Below are positions 9,599 to 17,884 of a stretch of 64,000 nt of DNA, in pieces; position 1 is the stretch's first letter; each line of letters starts with the position of its first letter. This DNA comes from JAAFJM01 sp964529175. GTDB taxonomy: Bacteria; Bacteroidota; Bacteroidia; UKL13-3. The position numbers were made by a program, and so were the translations under genes. The DNA is taken from contig CAZGVO010000009.1 in NCBI GenBank assembly GCA_964529175.1, positions 138,315 through 202,314 of the forward strand, given 5' to 3'. The notes under the pieces were generated by a model. The model had not been told where the DNA came from. It ran no database searches and saw nothing but the letters and a program-made list of their open reading frames with translations.

Positions 9599-9753
9599 AA
9601 TTATGGTTTTAATTGTGCCACAAGCTGTGGCGCAATTTCCTTGTTACATAGTCAATTAATTTTGTTTTTGTTGCTGTTTTAGCGAAGCAAAATTGGCCTA
9701 AATAAATTGAATTTATAGTTTTTCAATTGAAATAACTACACGGAAAGTATAAC

Positions 9754-10800
9754 ATGAAAAAAGTGATAGCACCCGAATACCAAAGTTTAATAGACCAAAT
9801 AGGTGAATTACTAGCCAATGGTAGAAGCCAGGCTGCAAAGGTTGTAAATACAATTTTGGTACAAACTTATTGGCAAATTGGGAGGCATATTGTTGAATTT
9901 GAACAAGGTGGAAAAGATAAATCAGAATACGGAAGTGAACTTTTAGATAGAATTTCAAAAGACCTGACTTTGAGTTTTGGTAAAGGTTTTAGCCGTTCTA
10001 ATTTGTTTCAAATCCGACAGTTTTACATCAAGTTTCAAAAAATCCAGACACTGTCTGGACAATTGGCAATAAATGAAAACTTGTCTCACAATTTGAGCTG
10101 GAGTCATTACATTGAAATACTAAAAGCAGAAAACGAACTCGAAATAGGCTTTTATTATAAACAGTGCGAAAAAGAAAATTGGAGTGTGAGAGAGTTGAAA
10201 AGACAAATGAAGAGTATGCTGTTTCATCGATTGGCACTAAGTAAAGATAAAGAAGGAGTGTTGGAACTTTCGCAAAAAGGAATTGATGTTCAAAAAGCCG
10301 AGGATATTATTAAAGACCCTTTTGTATTAGAATTTTTAAATATTCCACAACAATCTCAATATTTAGAAAGCGAGTTAGAGGAAAAATTAATCAAAAACTT
10401 ACAATCTTTTTTATTGGAATTAGGAAAAGGGTTTGCTTTTATTGGAAGACAATACAAAATAAGTATAGGTAACAGGCACTTTTTTGTTGATTTGGTTTTT
10501 TATCATCGCATTTTAAAATGCTTTGTACTTATTGATTTAAAAAGAGGAGAAATAGATCATCAAGACATTGGGCAAATGAATTTATATCTCAATTATTTTA
10601 AAAAAGAAGAAAATACCGAAGGAGATAATGAGCCCATAGGTATTGTACTTGGAGCTTATAAAGACCATGTATTAATGGAGTATGCCACAGAAAATATCAG
10701 TAACCAACTTTTTGTAAGTAAATATCAACTGTATTTACCTGAAAAGGAAAAGCTAGAAGCTGAGTTAAATAAAATATTGGAAATTAACAATGAGGATTAA
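9754..10800 (+). CDS. DUF1016 (YhcG-type) protein with PD-(D/E)XK nuclease domain
   Basis: Two-part protein: an N-terminal helical DUF1016 domain (about 10-170; TYWQIGRHIVEFEQGG, then RSNLFQIRQFY) and a C-terminal PD-(D/E)XK nuclease fold (about 205-330). Probable catalytic residues are D246 in HFFVDLVFYH and the DLK of IDLKRGE (D261, K263), followed by GQMNLYLNYF. Length 348 is typical. Family members are frequent near restriction-modification and other defence genes, but direct activity is poorly established. Here it stands alone between ridA and pyrC with 155-base and 81-base flanks and no methylase, so it is an orphan. Confidence 0.88.
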   Translation: MKKVIAPEYQSLIDQIGELLANGRSQAAKVVNTILVQTYWQIGRHIVEFEQGGKDKSEYGSELLDRISKDLTLSFGKGFSRSNLFQIRQFYIKFQKIQTLSGQLAINENLSHNLSWSHYIEILKAENELEIGFYYKQCEKENWSVRELKRQMKSMLFHRLALSKDKEGVLELSQKGIDVQKAEDIIKDPFVLEFLNIPQQSQYLESELEEKLIKNLQSFLLELGKGFAFIGRQYKISIGNRHFFVDLVFYHRILKCFVLIDLKRGEIDHQDIGQMNLYLNYFKKEENTEGDNEPIGIVLGAYKDHVLMEYATENISNQLFVSKYQLYLPEKEKLEAELNKILEINNED

Positions 10801-10881
10801 ATTTTTTCCATTGACATAGGCAAAGCTTTTTTTAATAGAAAAAATTATTAGAAATTTTAAATAAATACCACTACAACAACT

Positions 10882-12219
10882 ATGCAAACAATTCTTATAC
10901 GCAATGCTACATTAGTAAACGAAGGCAAAATTTTTGGCGCTGATGTATTGATAAAAAATGGTTTTATTGAAAAAATAGATACCAATGCCATTGCCATGCC
11001 TGCCGATGTGGTAATAGATGCAACAGGTAAATATTTAATGCCTGGCGTAATTGACGATCAAGTTCATTTTAGAGAGCCAGGTTTAACCCATAAAGGCGAA
11101 CTTTATACCGAAGCAAAAGCAGCAGTAGCTGGTGGATGTACCACCTATATGGAAATGCCAAATACCGTTCCAAGCGCTACTAATTACGAATTACTAGAGC
11201 AAAAATATACACGCGCAGCCGAGGTTTCATTGGCCAATTACTCGTTTTATATGGGTACTACCAATACCAATTTAGATGAATTACTAAAAGTAGATGAAAC
11301 CAATGTTTGTGGTGTAAAAATATTTATGGGAAGCAGCACTGGCGATATGTTGGTAGATGACCCAATTGCATTGGAAAACATTTTTAGCCAAGTAAAAACA
11401 TTAATTGCCACACATTGTGAATACGATCCATTGGTGAAAGAAAATACGGCAAAATTTAAAGCTGACTTTGGCGATAATTTAACGGCAAAACAGCATCCGT
11501 TAATTAGGAGCAGAGAAGCTTGTTATCAATCATCGAGTTTTGCAATGCAATTGGCAAAAAAATACAATACGCGTTTGCATATTTTACACATCAGCACCAA
11601 AGAAGAGTTAGATTTATTTGAAAATAATAAACCTTTAAGCGAAAAACGCATTACTGCTGAGGCTTGTGTGCATCACTTATGGTTTAGCGATGCTGATTAC
11701 GAAACCAAAGGAAATTACATAAAATGGAACCCTGCGGTAAAAACTGCTGAAGACAGAGATGCTATTTGGAAAGCAGTAAATGATGGCAGAATTGATGTAA
11801 TAGCTACTGACCATGCGCCACATACCATAGCCGAAAAAGAACAAGCTTATATAAACGCACCAAGTGGTGGCCCTTTAATTCAGCATAGTTTACAAGCCAT
11901 GATTGAATGTAGTTTACAGGGTAAAATTACGTTAGAAAATGTGGTTCAAAAAATGTGTCACAATCCTGCTATTTTGTTCGACATAGACAGACGTGGATTT
12001 ATACGCGAAGGTTTTTGGGCTGATTTGGTTTTGGTTGACATGAATAAACCAGAAACAGTTTCCAAAGAAAACATTTTATATAAGTGTGGTTGGAGTCCTT
12101 TTGAAGGATATACTTTTAAAGCCAGTATTGATACCACCATTGTGAGCGGACATTTAACTTATCACAACGGTATTTTTAATGAAACTAAAAAAGGTAATCG
12201 TTTACGATTTAATAGGTAA
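10882..12219 (+). CDS. pyrC: Dihydroorotase (class I amidohydrolase)
   Basis: Catalyses cyclisation of N-carbamoyl-L-aspartate to dihydroorotate in de novo pyrimidine synthesis. The TIM-barrel amidohydrolase signature appears as DDQVHFREPG at residues 58-67. The likely carboxylated lysine is K146 (GVKIFMGSS), and the catalytic aspartate is D310 (ATDHAPH). The position that is His in the usual D-x-H-x-H metal motif is Gln60, while H62 is kept. Length 445 fits class I enzymes. Monocistronic in appearance. The alternative, an allantoinase-like amidohydrolase, is less likely because HFREPGLTH and the later motifs are dihydroorotase-type. Confidence 0.88.
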   Translation: MQTILIRNATLVNEGKIFGADVLIKNGFIEKIDTNAIAMPADVVIDATGKYLMPGVIDDQVHFREPGLTHKGELYTEAKAAVAGGCTTYMEMPNTVPSATNYELLEQKYTRAAEVSLANYSFYMGTTNTNLDELLKVDETNVCGVKIFMGSSTGDMLVDDPIALENIFSQVKTLIATHCEYDPLVKENTAKFKADFGDNLTAKQHPLIRSREACYQSSSFAMQLAKKYNTRLHILHISTKEELDLFENNKPLSEKRITAEACVHHLWFSDADYETKGNYIKWNPAVKTAEDRDAIWKAVNDGRIDVIATDHAPHTIAEKEQAYINAPSGGPLIQHSLQAMIECSLQGKITLENVVQKMCHNPAILFDIDRRGFIREGFWADLVLVDMNKPETVSKENILYKCGWSPFEGYTFKASIDTTIVSGHLTYHNGIFNETKKGNRLRFNR

Positions 12220-12357
12220 GTAAAAATACTCAATTGTAACAATTTGATTATCAGATAGTTGTGCTTGTGATTTTTATTTTAATAATTACCTAAAAATCAG
12301 GAAATTTTGAATTAGAAAATCATGTTTTAAACTATTATGAAATGTGAAAAATAAACA

Positions 12358-12365
12358 TACTTTTG
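12358..12365 (+). promoter_or_regulatory. -7 promoter element TACTTTTG upstream of leucine dehydrogenase
   Basis: Exact match to the Bacteroidota TAnnTTTG consensus, 23 bases before the ATG. No good TTTG -33 element is seen at the expected distance, so this is a motif-only call. Confidence 0.5.
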
Positions 12366-12388
12366 CAGCCTTTTAAAAACAAAAAATT

Positions 12389-13456
12389 ATGTCAGATATT
12401 TTCTCTCAGTTGCAAAAACACGATCATGAGCAAATAGTATTTTGCCAAGATGAGTACACTGGATTAAAAGCAATTATTGCCATTCACAACACGGTTTTAG
12501 GACCTGGATTAGGCGGAACGCGCGTTTGGAATTACACCAGCGAGGCCGATGCGGTGAATGATGTATTGCGTTTAAGCAGAGGGATGACCTACAAAGCATC
12601 TATTTCTGGATTAAACTTGGGGGGCGCTAAAGCGGTAATTATTGGTGATGCAAAAACCTTAAAAACGGAAGCTTTAATGCGTAAATTTGGTCGTTTTGTA
12701 GAAAACCTTAATGGAAAATACATTACTGCTGAAGATGTTAACACCACTACTCGCGATATGGAGTATGTTAACATGGAAACTAACCACGTAGTTGGTTTAC
12801 CTGAAAGCATGGGTGGGGGAGGAGATCCAAGTCCTGTTACTGCTTATGGTGTATTTGTTGGTATGAAAGCTGCTGTTAAACACGCTTTTGGAACTGATAG
12901 TTTAGCTGGTAAAAAAGTTGCTGTGCAAGGTATTGGTAAAGTTGGTGGCCATTTGTTAGAATATTTACACAAAGAAGGTGCTAAACTTTTTATTACCGAT
13001 ATTAACGAAGAAATGCTTAAAAAATACAGCAATGATTTTGGTGCAACTGTAGTTAAAGGTGACGAAATTTATGGATTAGATGTAGATGTATTTGCTCCAT
13101 GTGCTTTAGGTGCTATTTTAGATTCGGTTAATATTAACAAACTAAAATGTAAAGTAGTAGCTGGTGCTGCAAATAACCAATTGGCAGACGAAAATATTCA
13201 TGGACCAATGTTAATGGAAAAAGGTATTGCTTACGCACCTGATTTCTTAATTAATGCTGGTGGTTTAATAAATGTTTACCAAGAACATATTGGTTATAAC
13301 CGCGAAACTGCATTTAGCAACACAGAAAAAATTTATGATACTACTTTAGCCATTTTCCAAAAATCGGATAAAGACAAAGTACATACACAAAAAGCTGCTA
13401 CCGAGTTAGCCGAAAAACGCATCCATGATATGATGCGCGTAGGTTCAACTTACTAG
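12389..13456 (+). CDS. Leucine dehydrogenase (Glu/Leu/Phe/Val dehydrogenase)
   Basis: NAD-dependent oxidative deaminase of branched-chain amino acids. The N-terminal catalytic domain shows GPGLGGTRVWNY, then RGMTYKAS (K69) and LGGAKAVI with the catalytic K81. The Rossmann domain contains VAVQGIGKVGGHLLEYL near residue 175 and AGAANNQL near 265. Length 355 fits leucine/valine dehydrogenases, not the longer glutamate dehydrogenases. Its product 2-oxoacids would feed oxidation or branched-chain fatty acid synthesis. Leucine over phenylalanine preference is inferred. Confidence 0.9.
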   Translation: MSDIFSQLQKHDHEQIVFCQDEYTGLKAIIAIHNTVLGPGLGGTRVWNYTSEADAVNDVLRLSRGMTYKASISGLNLGGAKAVIIGDAKTLKTEALMRKFGRFVENLNGKYITAEDVNTTTRDMEYVNMETNHVVGLPESMGGGGDPSPVTAYGVFVGMKAAVKHAFGTDSLAGKKVAVQGIGKVGGHLLEYLHKEGAKLFITDINEEMLKKYSNDFGATVVKGDEIYGLDVDVFAPCALGAILDSVNINKLKCKVVAGAANNQLADENIHGPMLMEKGIAYAPDFLINAGGLINVYQEHIGYNRETAFSNTEKIYDTTLAIFQKSDKDKVHTQKAATELAEKRIHDMMRVGSTY

Positions 13457-13470
13457 TAAATAATAAAACT

Positions 13471-13505
13471 AACTAAGCCTAGCATAAAACTAGGCTTAGT
13501 TTTAT
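13471..13505 (+). terminator. Terminator after leucine dehydrogenase
   Basis: AACTAAGCCTAG pairs perfectly with CTAGGCTTAGTT around CATAAAA and ends in a T-run. Confidence 0.85.
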
Positions 13506-13592
13506 AAAATAGTTCTTTAGGTAATTTAAAAAATGTATTGCTAAGCCTACTGAATTTTATATAAATTAGCGTACATACCCAAAAAAATAGCT

Positions 13593-14537
13593 ATGCTATT
13601 CAGACGTTTTTTACGAATTAAAACCTTTCAGGCGTTATACGCTTACAAACAAGATCAGTCAACGAGTAGGGCGGTGGCTAAAAACAATCTAGTAAAATCG
13701 CTAGATAAAGCATACGATGTGTATGTTTTCTTAATGTCGTTCCTTATTGAGTTCAAATCATTTGTTGGCAAAGAAATTGAACTTCAAAGCAATAAATACA
13801 TTCCACAACCAGAGCAAATGGCTTTTTTAAAAGCAATTTATAACAATGCTGCCATTGCCATGCTTGAAAACGATATTATTTTACAAGAAAAAATAAAAGC
13901 ACGAAAATTAGATTGGACTAAAAGTAGCGATTTCTTTCGTCAAATTTTGAACGAAATTAAAGCTATTGATACCATTGTAGATGCTACTAAAGAAGGCGAT
14001 ACTTCGGTATTTGCCGAAAAACAAATTTTATTAGAAATAGTTGAAACTTTAGTGGCCGATAGCGAAGTTTTTAATCATTACATGGAAGAGCAATTTATTA
14101 ACTGGGAAGACGATGAAGTAATGGTTTTAACAGCATTTCAAAAAACTTTGGCTTCTATAAAACAAAATAAATCAGCCGAAATTTTACCGGGTTTTTATAA
14201 CGATAAATTTGAAGATACTAACTTTGTATCTGATTTGTTTTTAGAAACTTTGGAGCAAGAAGATGCATTAATTGAACTGATTAGTTCAAAAACCCAAAAC
14301 TGGGATGCTGATAGAATTGCAACAGTAGATATGTTGCTAATGAAAATGGCCATGTGCGAAATACTTAACTTTAACCAAATACCTGTAAAAGTAAGTATTA
14401 ACGAGTATTTAGAAATAGCTAAACTTTACAGCAGCCCTAATAGCCATACGTTTATGAATGGTGTGTTAGATAAAGTTCAATTAGAGTTGCGTAAAGAAAA
14501 TAAAATAAACAAAACCGGTAGAGGTTTAGTTGAGTAA
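13593..14537 (+). CDS. nusB: Transcription antitermination factor NusB, long form
   Basis: NusB binds boxA with NusE and promotes rRNA antitermination. The N-terminus MLFRRFLRIKTFQALYAYKQ is the NusB first helix. The conserved C-terminal half has DADRIATVDMLLMKMAMCEI and PVKVSINEYLEIAKLYS near residues 250-290. At 314 residues it is about twice the E. coli length, as is normal in Bacteroidota, with extra helices in the middle. It opens the nusB-DUF1573-yajC-coaE run. Confidence 0.92.
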   Translation: MLFRRFLRIKTFQALYAYKQDQSTSRAVAKNNLVKSLDKAYDVYVFLMSFLIEFKSFVGKEIELQSNKYIPQPEQMAFLKAIYNNAAIAMLENDIILQEKIKARKLDWTKSSDFFRQILNEIKAIDTIVDATKEGDTSVFAEKQILLEIVETLVADSEVFNHYMEEQFINWEDDEVMVLTAFQKTLASIKQNKSAEILPGFYNDKFEDTNFVSDLFLETLEQEDALIELISSKTQNWDADRIATVDMLLMKMAMCEILNFNQIPVKVSINEYLEIAKLYSSPNSHTFMNGVLDKVQLELRKENKINKTGRGLVE

Positions 14538-14591
14538 TTAGTTAATAATTAAATAATTATATAGTTAACCCAATTAATTAAAATATAAACC

Positions 14592-15065
14592 ATGAAAAAA
14601 GTATTTATTTCAACTTTAGTTTTAATGGCTATTGCCTGCGGCAATAACGAAGCAAGTAAACAAGCTGGTACCGAAATAGTTACCAATACAGCTACGGCCG
14701 AAAATCCAACAGCCGAAAATGAAAATGCTACCGAAATTACTTTCGAAAAAAATATTTATGATTTTGGAACCATTAAGGAAGGCGATTTGGTAAACTATAA
14801 ATTTAAATTTAAAAACACAGGTAAAAACCCTTTGTTAATTACCAATGCATCAGCTAGTTGTGGTTGTACAGTTCCTAATTGGCCCAAAGAACCAATAGCA
14901 CCAGGCCAAGGTGGCGAAATTGATGTAACTTTTAACAGCGAAGGAAAACCAAACCATGCTGAAAAAACAGTTACGGTAGTGGCTAACACTACGCCAACCA
15001 ATACCATGCTTTTAATTAAAGGCGAGGTAACACCTAAAGATGGTTCAAACAGCCAAGCTCACTAA
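14592..15065 (+). CDS. DUF1573 lipoprotein
   Basis: Exported lipoprotein with lipobox IAC (C16), a short Thr/Glu/Asn-rich linker and one Ig-like DUF1573 domain (about 50-145). The domain marks are ITFEKNIYDFGTIKEGD, YKFKFKNTGKNPL and SASCGCTVPNWP. Function is unknown. Genes of this family sit between nusB and yajC in many Bacteroidota, as here. Confidence 0.9.
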   Translation: MKKVFISTLVLMAIACGNNEASKQAGTEIVTNTATAENPTAENENATEITFEKNIYDFGTIKEGDLVNYKFKFKNTGKNPLLITNASASCGCTVPNWPKEPIAPGQGGEIDVTFNSEGKPNHAEKTVTVVANTTPTNTMLLIKGEVTPKDGSNSQAH

Positions 15066-15098
15066 TTTAAAAACTAATAATAATACACATAAAAAACC

Positions 15099-15428
15099 AT
15101 GAATTTAACTTTATTACAAGCAGCTGCTACCAAAGGTGGCGGATGGGAGCAAATGATATTTTTTGTTCCAATGATTGCCATTTTTTATTTCTTTATGATT
15201 CGCCCTCAAATGAAGAAACAAAAAGATCAAAAAAAATTAATTGAATCAATTGAAAAGGGTTCAAAAATTGTAACACTTGGCGGTATTCAAGCTAAAGTGG
15301 TAGAAGTACACGATGCTCATTTAATTATTGAAAGCGAAGGCACTCGTTTACGTATTAACAAAAGTGCAGTGAGCTTAGAAGCTACACAAGCTTTAAATCC
15401 AGTAAAAAAAGAAGAAACTAAAAAATAG
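15099..15428 (+). CDS. yajC: Preprotein translocase accessory subunit YajC
   Basis: Small inner-membrane partner of SecDF. One transmembrane helix (about residues 19-36, FFVPMIAIFYFFMI) is followed by RPQMKKQKDQKK and a cytoplasmic domain with GSKIVTLGGIQAKV. At 109 residues it has the usual length. It lies 33 bases after the DUF1573 gene, so they are likely co-transcribed. Confidence 0.93.
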   Translation: MNLTLLQAAATKGGGWEQMIFFVPMIAIFYFFMIRPQMKKQKDQKKLIESIEKGSKIVTLGGIQAKVVEVHDAHLIIESEGTRLRINKSAVSLEATQALNPVKKEETKK

Positions 15429-15446
15429 TTTTTAAATAATTTTTAT

Positions 15447-15478
15447 AAAAAGTCAGGCACCTTTGTCTGACTTTTTTT
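15447..15478 (+). terminator. Terminator between yajC and coaE
   Basis: AAAAAGTCAG pairs with CTGACTTTTT around a 10-base loop and ends in seven or more T. It ends only about 15 bases before the coaE ATG, so coaE depends on read-through or on a promoter overlapping the hairpin. Confidence 0.8.
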
Positions 15479-15492
15479 ATTTAGTTTTGAAT

Positions 15493-16080
15493 ATGCAAAA
15501 AATTGGGGTTACAGGAAGCATAGGCAGCGGAAAATCTTTGGTATGCAGCATTTTTAAACAATTAGGTGCGCCTATTTATAATGCTGATGATAGGGCAAAA
15601 TTGCTCATGGTTACTAATAATGAAATTATAAGTACTGTAAAAACCTTATTTGGTAACGAAAGCTATTTTGAAGATGGAAGTTTAAACAGAGCGCATATTT
15701 CGGCCATTGCATTTAACAATAAAGCATTGTTAACCGAGTTAAACAAAACAGTTCACCCCATTGTATTTGCCGATTTTGATAATTGGATTTTGGAGCAAAA
15801 AAAATTTGGTGTTCCTTATATTATTAAAGAAGCAGCATTGATGTTTGAAACCGATAGTTACAGAGGGTTAGAAAAATTTATAGTAGTAACTGCGCCATTG
15901 CAATTGCGTTTGGAACGCACTATGCACCGCGATAATATTACACAAGAACAAGTGCAAGCCCGAATGAATAATCAGTTTACACAAGAAGAAAAATTAGCCA
16001 AAGCTACTTTCGAAATTATAAACGATGACAAACATTCGTTAATAGAACAAGTGGTTAAATTGCATCAGCAGTTTGTGTAG
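15493..16080 (+). CDS. coaE: Dephospho-CoA kinase
   Basis: Last step of CoA synthesis: ATP-dependent 3'-phosphorylation of dephospho-CoA. P-loop GSIGSGKS at residues 8-15, then YNADDRAKLL, the lid-region IIKEAALMFE, and RLERTMHRD. The ATG at 15493 is chosen because it starts MQKIGVTG, placing the P-loop at the N-terminus as in all CoaE. An upstream in-frame start at 15463 would fall inside the terminator stem. Length 195 is normal. In related genomes a YbbR-domain gene commonly lies between yajC and coaE; none is present here. Confidence 0.93.
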   Translation: MQKIGVTGSIGSGKSLVCSIFKQLGAPIYNADDRAKLLMVTNNEIISTVKTLFGNESYFEDGSLNRAHISAIAFNNKALLTELNKTVHPIVFADFDNWILEQKKFGVPYIIKEAALMFETDSYRGLEKFIVVTAPLQLRLERTMHRDNITQEQVQARMNNQFTQEEKLAKATFEIINDDKHSLIEQVVKLHQQFV

Positions 16081-16256
16081 AATAATGCCCACATCGTTGG
16101 TGCGAGCGTCCGCTCGTTCCAAGTAACAAAAAGAAAATATTAACCCAACCGCTTTAGCTAAAACTTATCTTTTTTATGCAAAAAACTGCGTTATTTGAAT
16201 ATGTATAAAATAAGGTTGAAGCAGAAAAAAACTAAATAATTAATCAACAAAAAATA

Positions 16257-16553
16257 ATGGAAGATTTCTTGATATTGATATTATTAATTGGACTTTTTAT
16301 AATTGCCAATATAAGGGCTTGGTTAACTTTTAAATATATTATGCATAAAAACGGAAATTTTAAAGTAACAAAAACAAATTTCTTTTTTAGTAACCAGCAT
16401 TTTTTTACAAAACTTTCAGCTAGTTTACCATTATTTCTGAGCAAAAATACAAACCCACTTTTAAATGATATGGTTCTCAAAATAAATAAGTTAACCATAA
16501 CATTTTATTTACTGTTTATTTGTTTAGTTATAATAAGATTCATAATTGTTTGA
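16257..16553 (+). CDS. Small hypothetical membrane protein
   Basis: A 98-residue protein with an N-terminal hydrophobic helix (about 4-27) and another at the C-terminus (about 77-97), separated by a Lys/Asn/Phe-rich hydrophilic part. Not recognised as any family. The A-rich leader AACAAAAAATA before the ATG looks like a normal start for this genome. An overlapping minus-strand frame is equally open, but its translation looks like a shadow. Confidence 0.5.
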   Translation: MEDFLILILLIGLFIIANIRAWLTFKYIMHKNGNFKVTKTNFFFSNQHFFTKLSASLPLFLSKNTNPLLNDMVLKINKLTITFYLLFICLVIIRFIIV

Positions 16554-16608
16554 TTTTTTAACTCCCAAGCAAATTGCAATTTTATCACATTTCATTCCTC
16601 TCGCACTC

Positions 16609-16632
16609 GCTAGCGTCTCGCTAGTGAGTATA
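16609..16632. repeat. Hairpin in the spacer between two small genes
   Basis: ACTCGCTAGCG pairs with CGCTAGTGAGT through one G-U pair, around TCT. It is more GC-rich than its surroundings and has no T-run, so it is more likely an intergenic repeat than a terminator. Confidence 0.5.
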
Positions 16633-16734
16633 TAAAGCAGCCTCTGGCTGTTAGTTAAATAAAAGAATGCAATTACATTTAGGTCATTAAAAGTTACCAC
16701 TTTTTGAACTTGGAGTAAATTAGCCGGAGGCTTA

Positions 16735-16971
16735 TCAAAACAAACACTCGCAAGATGCGAGCGTTTGCGGATATTTATCTTCTATTTCATCTTGATTAAG
16801 TTCTGCAATGGCCAAAAGAAGTTTTGCCAACGATTTTAAACCTTCCGAATTTCCATGAATTAAAACTTCATCCCAAGTTATTTTCTCTCCATCATTTTCA
16901 TCTTCATTTCTTGCAATAAATATATCTAATTCGCCTTCAATTTCGTTTCCTTTTAACGGTTTATATTTCAT
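16735..16971 (-). CDS. Hypothetical 78-residue acidic protein (Imm32-like?)
   Basis: Strongly acidic small soluble protein. The central pattern VLIHGNSEGLKSLAKLLLAI resembles the short immunity-type proteins that share an I-x-GN-x-EGL-x2-LA core (Imm32-like). It ends in CECLF. No toxin gene is adjacent, and the similarity is only to a short pattern, so the function is unknown. The reading frame uses ordinary codons and has a clean ATG. Confidence 0.55.
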   Translation of the reverse strand: MKYKPLKGNEIEGELDIFIARNEDENDGEKITWDEVLIHGNSEGLKSLAKLLLAIAELNQDEIEDKYPQTLASCECLF

Positions 16972-17185
16972 AGTTGTTTTATAACTGTAAGTGTATTAGC
17001 TCAATGATAAATTAAATTCAACCCATAATCCAACCAGATGAACAGCACCCAAATTGGAATCATTACCAAAAGTGTTATTAGGCTAATTCGTGTTCGTATT
17101 TGTTTATAATAATAGTATTCAAGGATATTGATGCTTTAATTTAGCAGATAAAAATTCTTTCATTTACTAAAAGTAAATAAGTTTG

Positions 17186-17659
17186 TTATTTTATTAAAAT
17201 AAGTACATAAGTTGAAAGAAATAAACCGCAAAAAAACGATAAAATCGTAAATAGAACATCTCGTTTATTCTCATTTCTTTTTTCTGATTCGTTATAACTT
17301 AAACTATTTGATCTAATAAAAATAGGAATTGGGTCCTCTTTGTTTATTAATTTAAATATTAATCTCAATAAATGGTAAAATAGAAAACTAACAATCATTG
17401 AAACCCAAATATTTATAATTGTGTTATACAATAACCCATTTAAAACAATCATAAGAATCCAAAATCCTGAAAAAAATGGATTTTTAAATCTAATGGCTAT
17501 TGTTGTTGTGTGGGTGCTAAATATGGGAAAATAACCAGTAAAAAATACAATTATAAAATAGGTTTGTTCTTCTAAAACATATAACTCAGCTATTATTGGA
17601 ATTATTGTTAATAAAAAGAATAATCCAATTATAATCCAATCACTTTTTTTTAGTTTCAT
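17186..17659 (-). CDS. Hypothetical membrane protein
   Basis: 157 residues with about four hydrophobic helices: near 8-28 (WIIIGLFFLLTIIPIIAEL), 30-50, 60-100 and 138-157. A short polar loop lies around residues 108-130. Not recognised. It lies on the minus strand in an island of small unknown genes between coaE and hmgA. Confidence 0.6.
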   Translation of the reverse strand: MKLKKSDWIIIGLFFLLTIIPIIAELYVLEEQTYFIIVFFTGYFPIFSTHTTTIAIRFKNPFFSGFWILMIVLNGLLYNTIINIWVSMIVSFLFYHLLRLIFKLINKEDPIPIFIRSNSLSYNESEKRNENKRDVLFTILSFFCGLFLSTYVLILIK

Positions 17660-17777
17660 GTTTGTATTTCATAGTATTTTACTGTTGCCAATATCTATTT
17701 CTACAATTATAAATAGTTTTCTTTTATATTATCATAATTATAGTTTAATTTTTTCATTTAAACCTTCCTCCATCAAT

Positions 17778-17789
17778 TGACCCAGGTCA
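17778..17789. promoter_or_regulatory. TGACC-N2-GGTCA palindrome upstream of hmgA
   Basis: Two perfect 5-base half-sites lie 96 bases before the hmgA start in an otherwise AT-rich leader. The shape suits a dimeric regulator. No regulator gene is adjacent and no protein can be assigned. Confidence 0.25.
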
Positions 17790-17884
17790 TTAATTTAAAT
17801 TCAAAATATCATGCTGCATATTGATGGCTGTCGTTTTAAAACGCCTGCTTTGAAAATAGTTTTGACCAACTTAAAACTAAGCAT

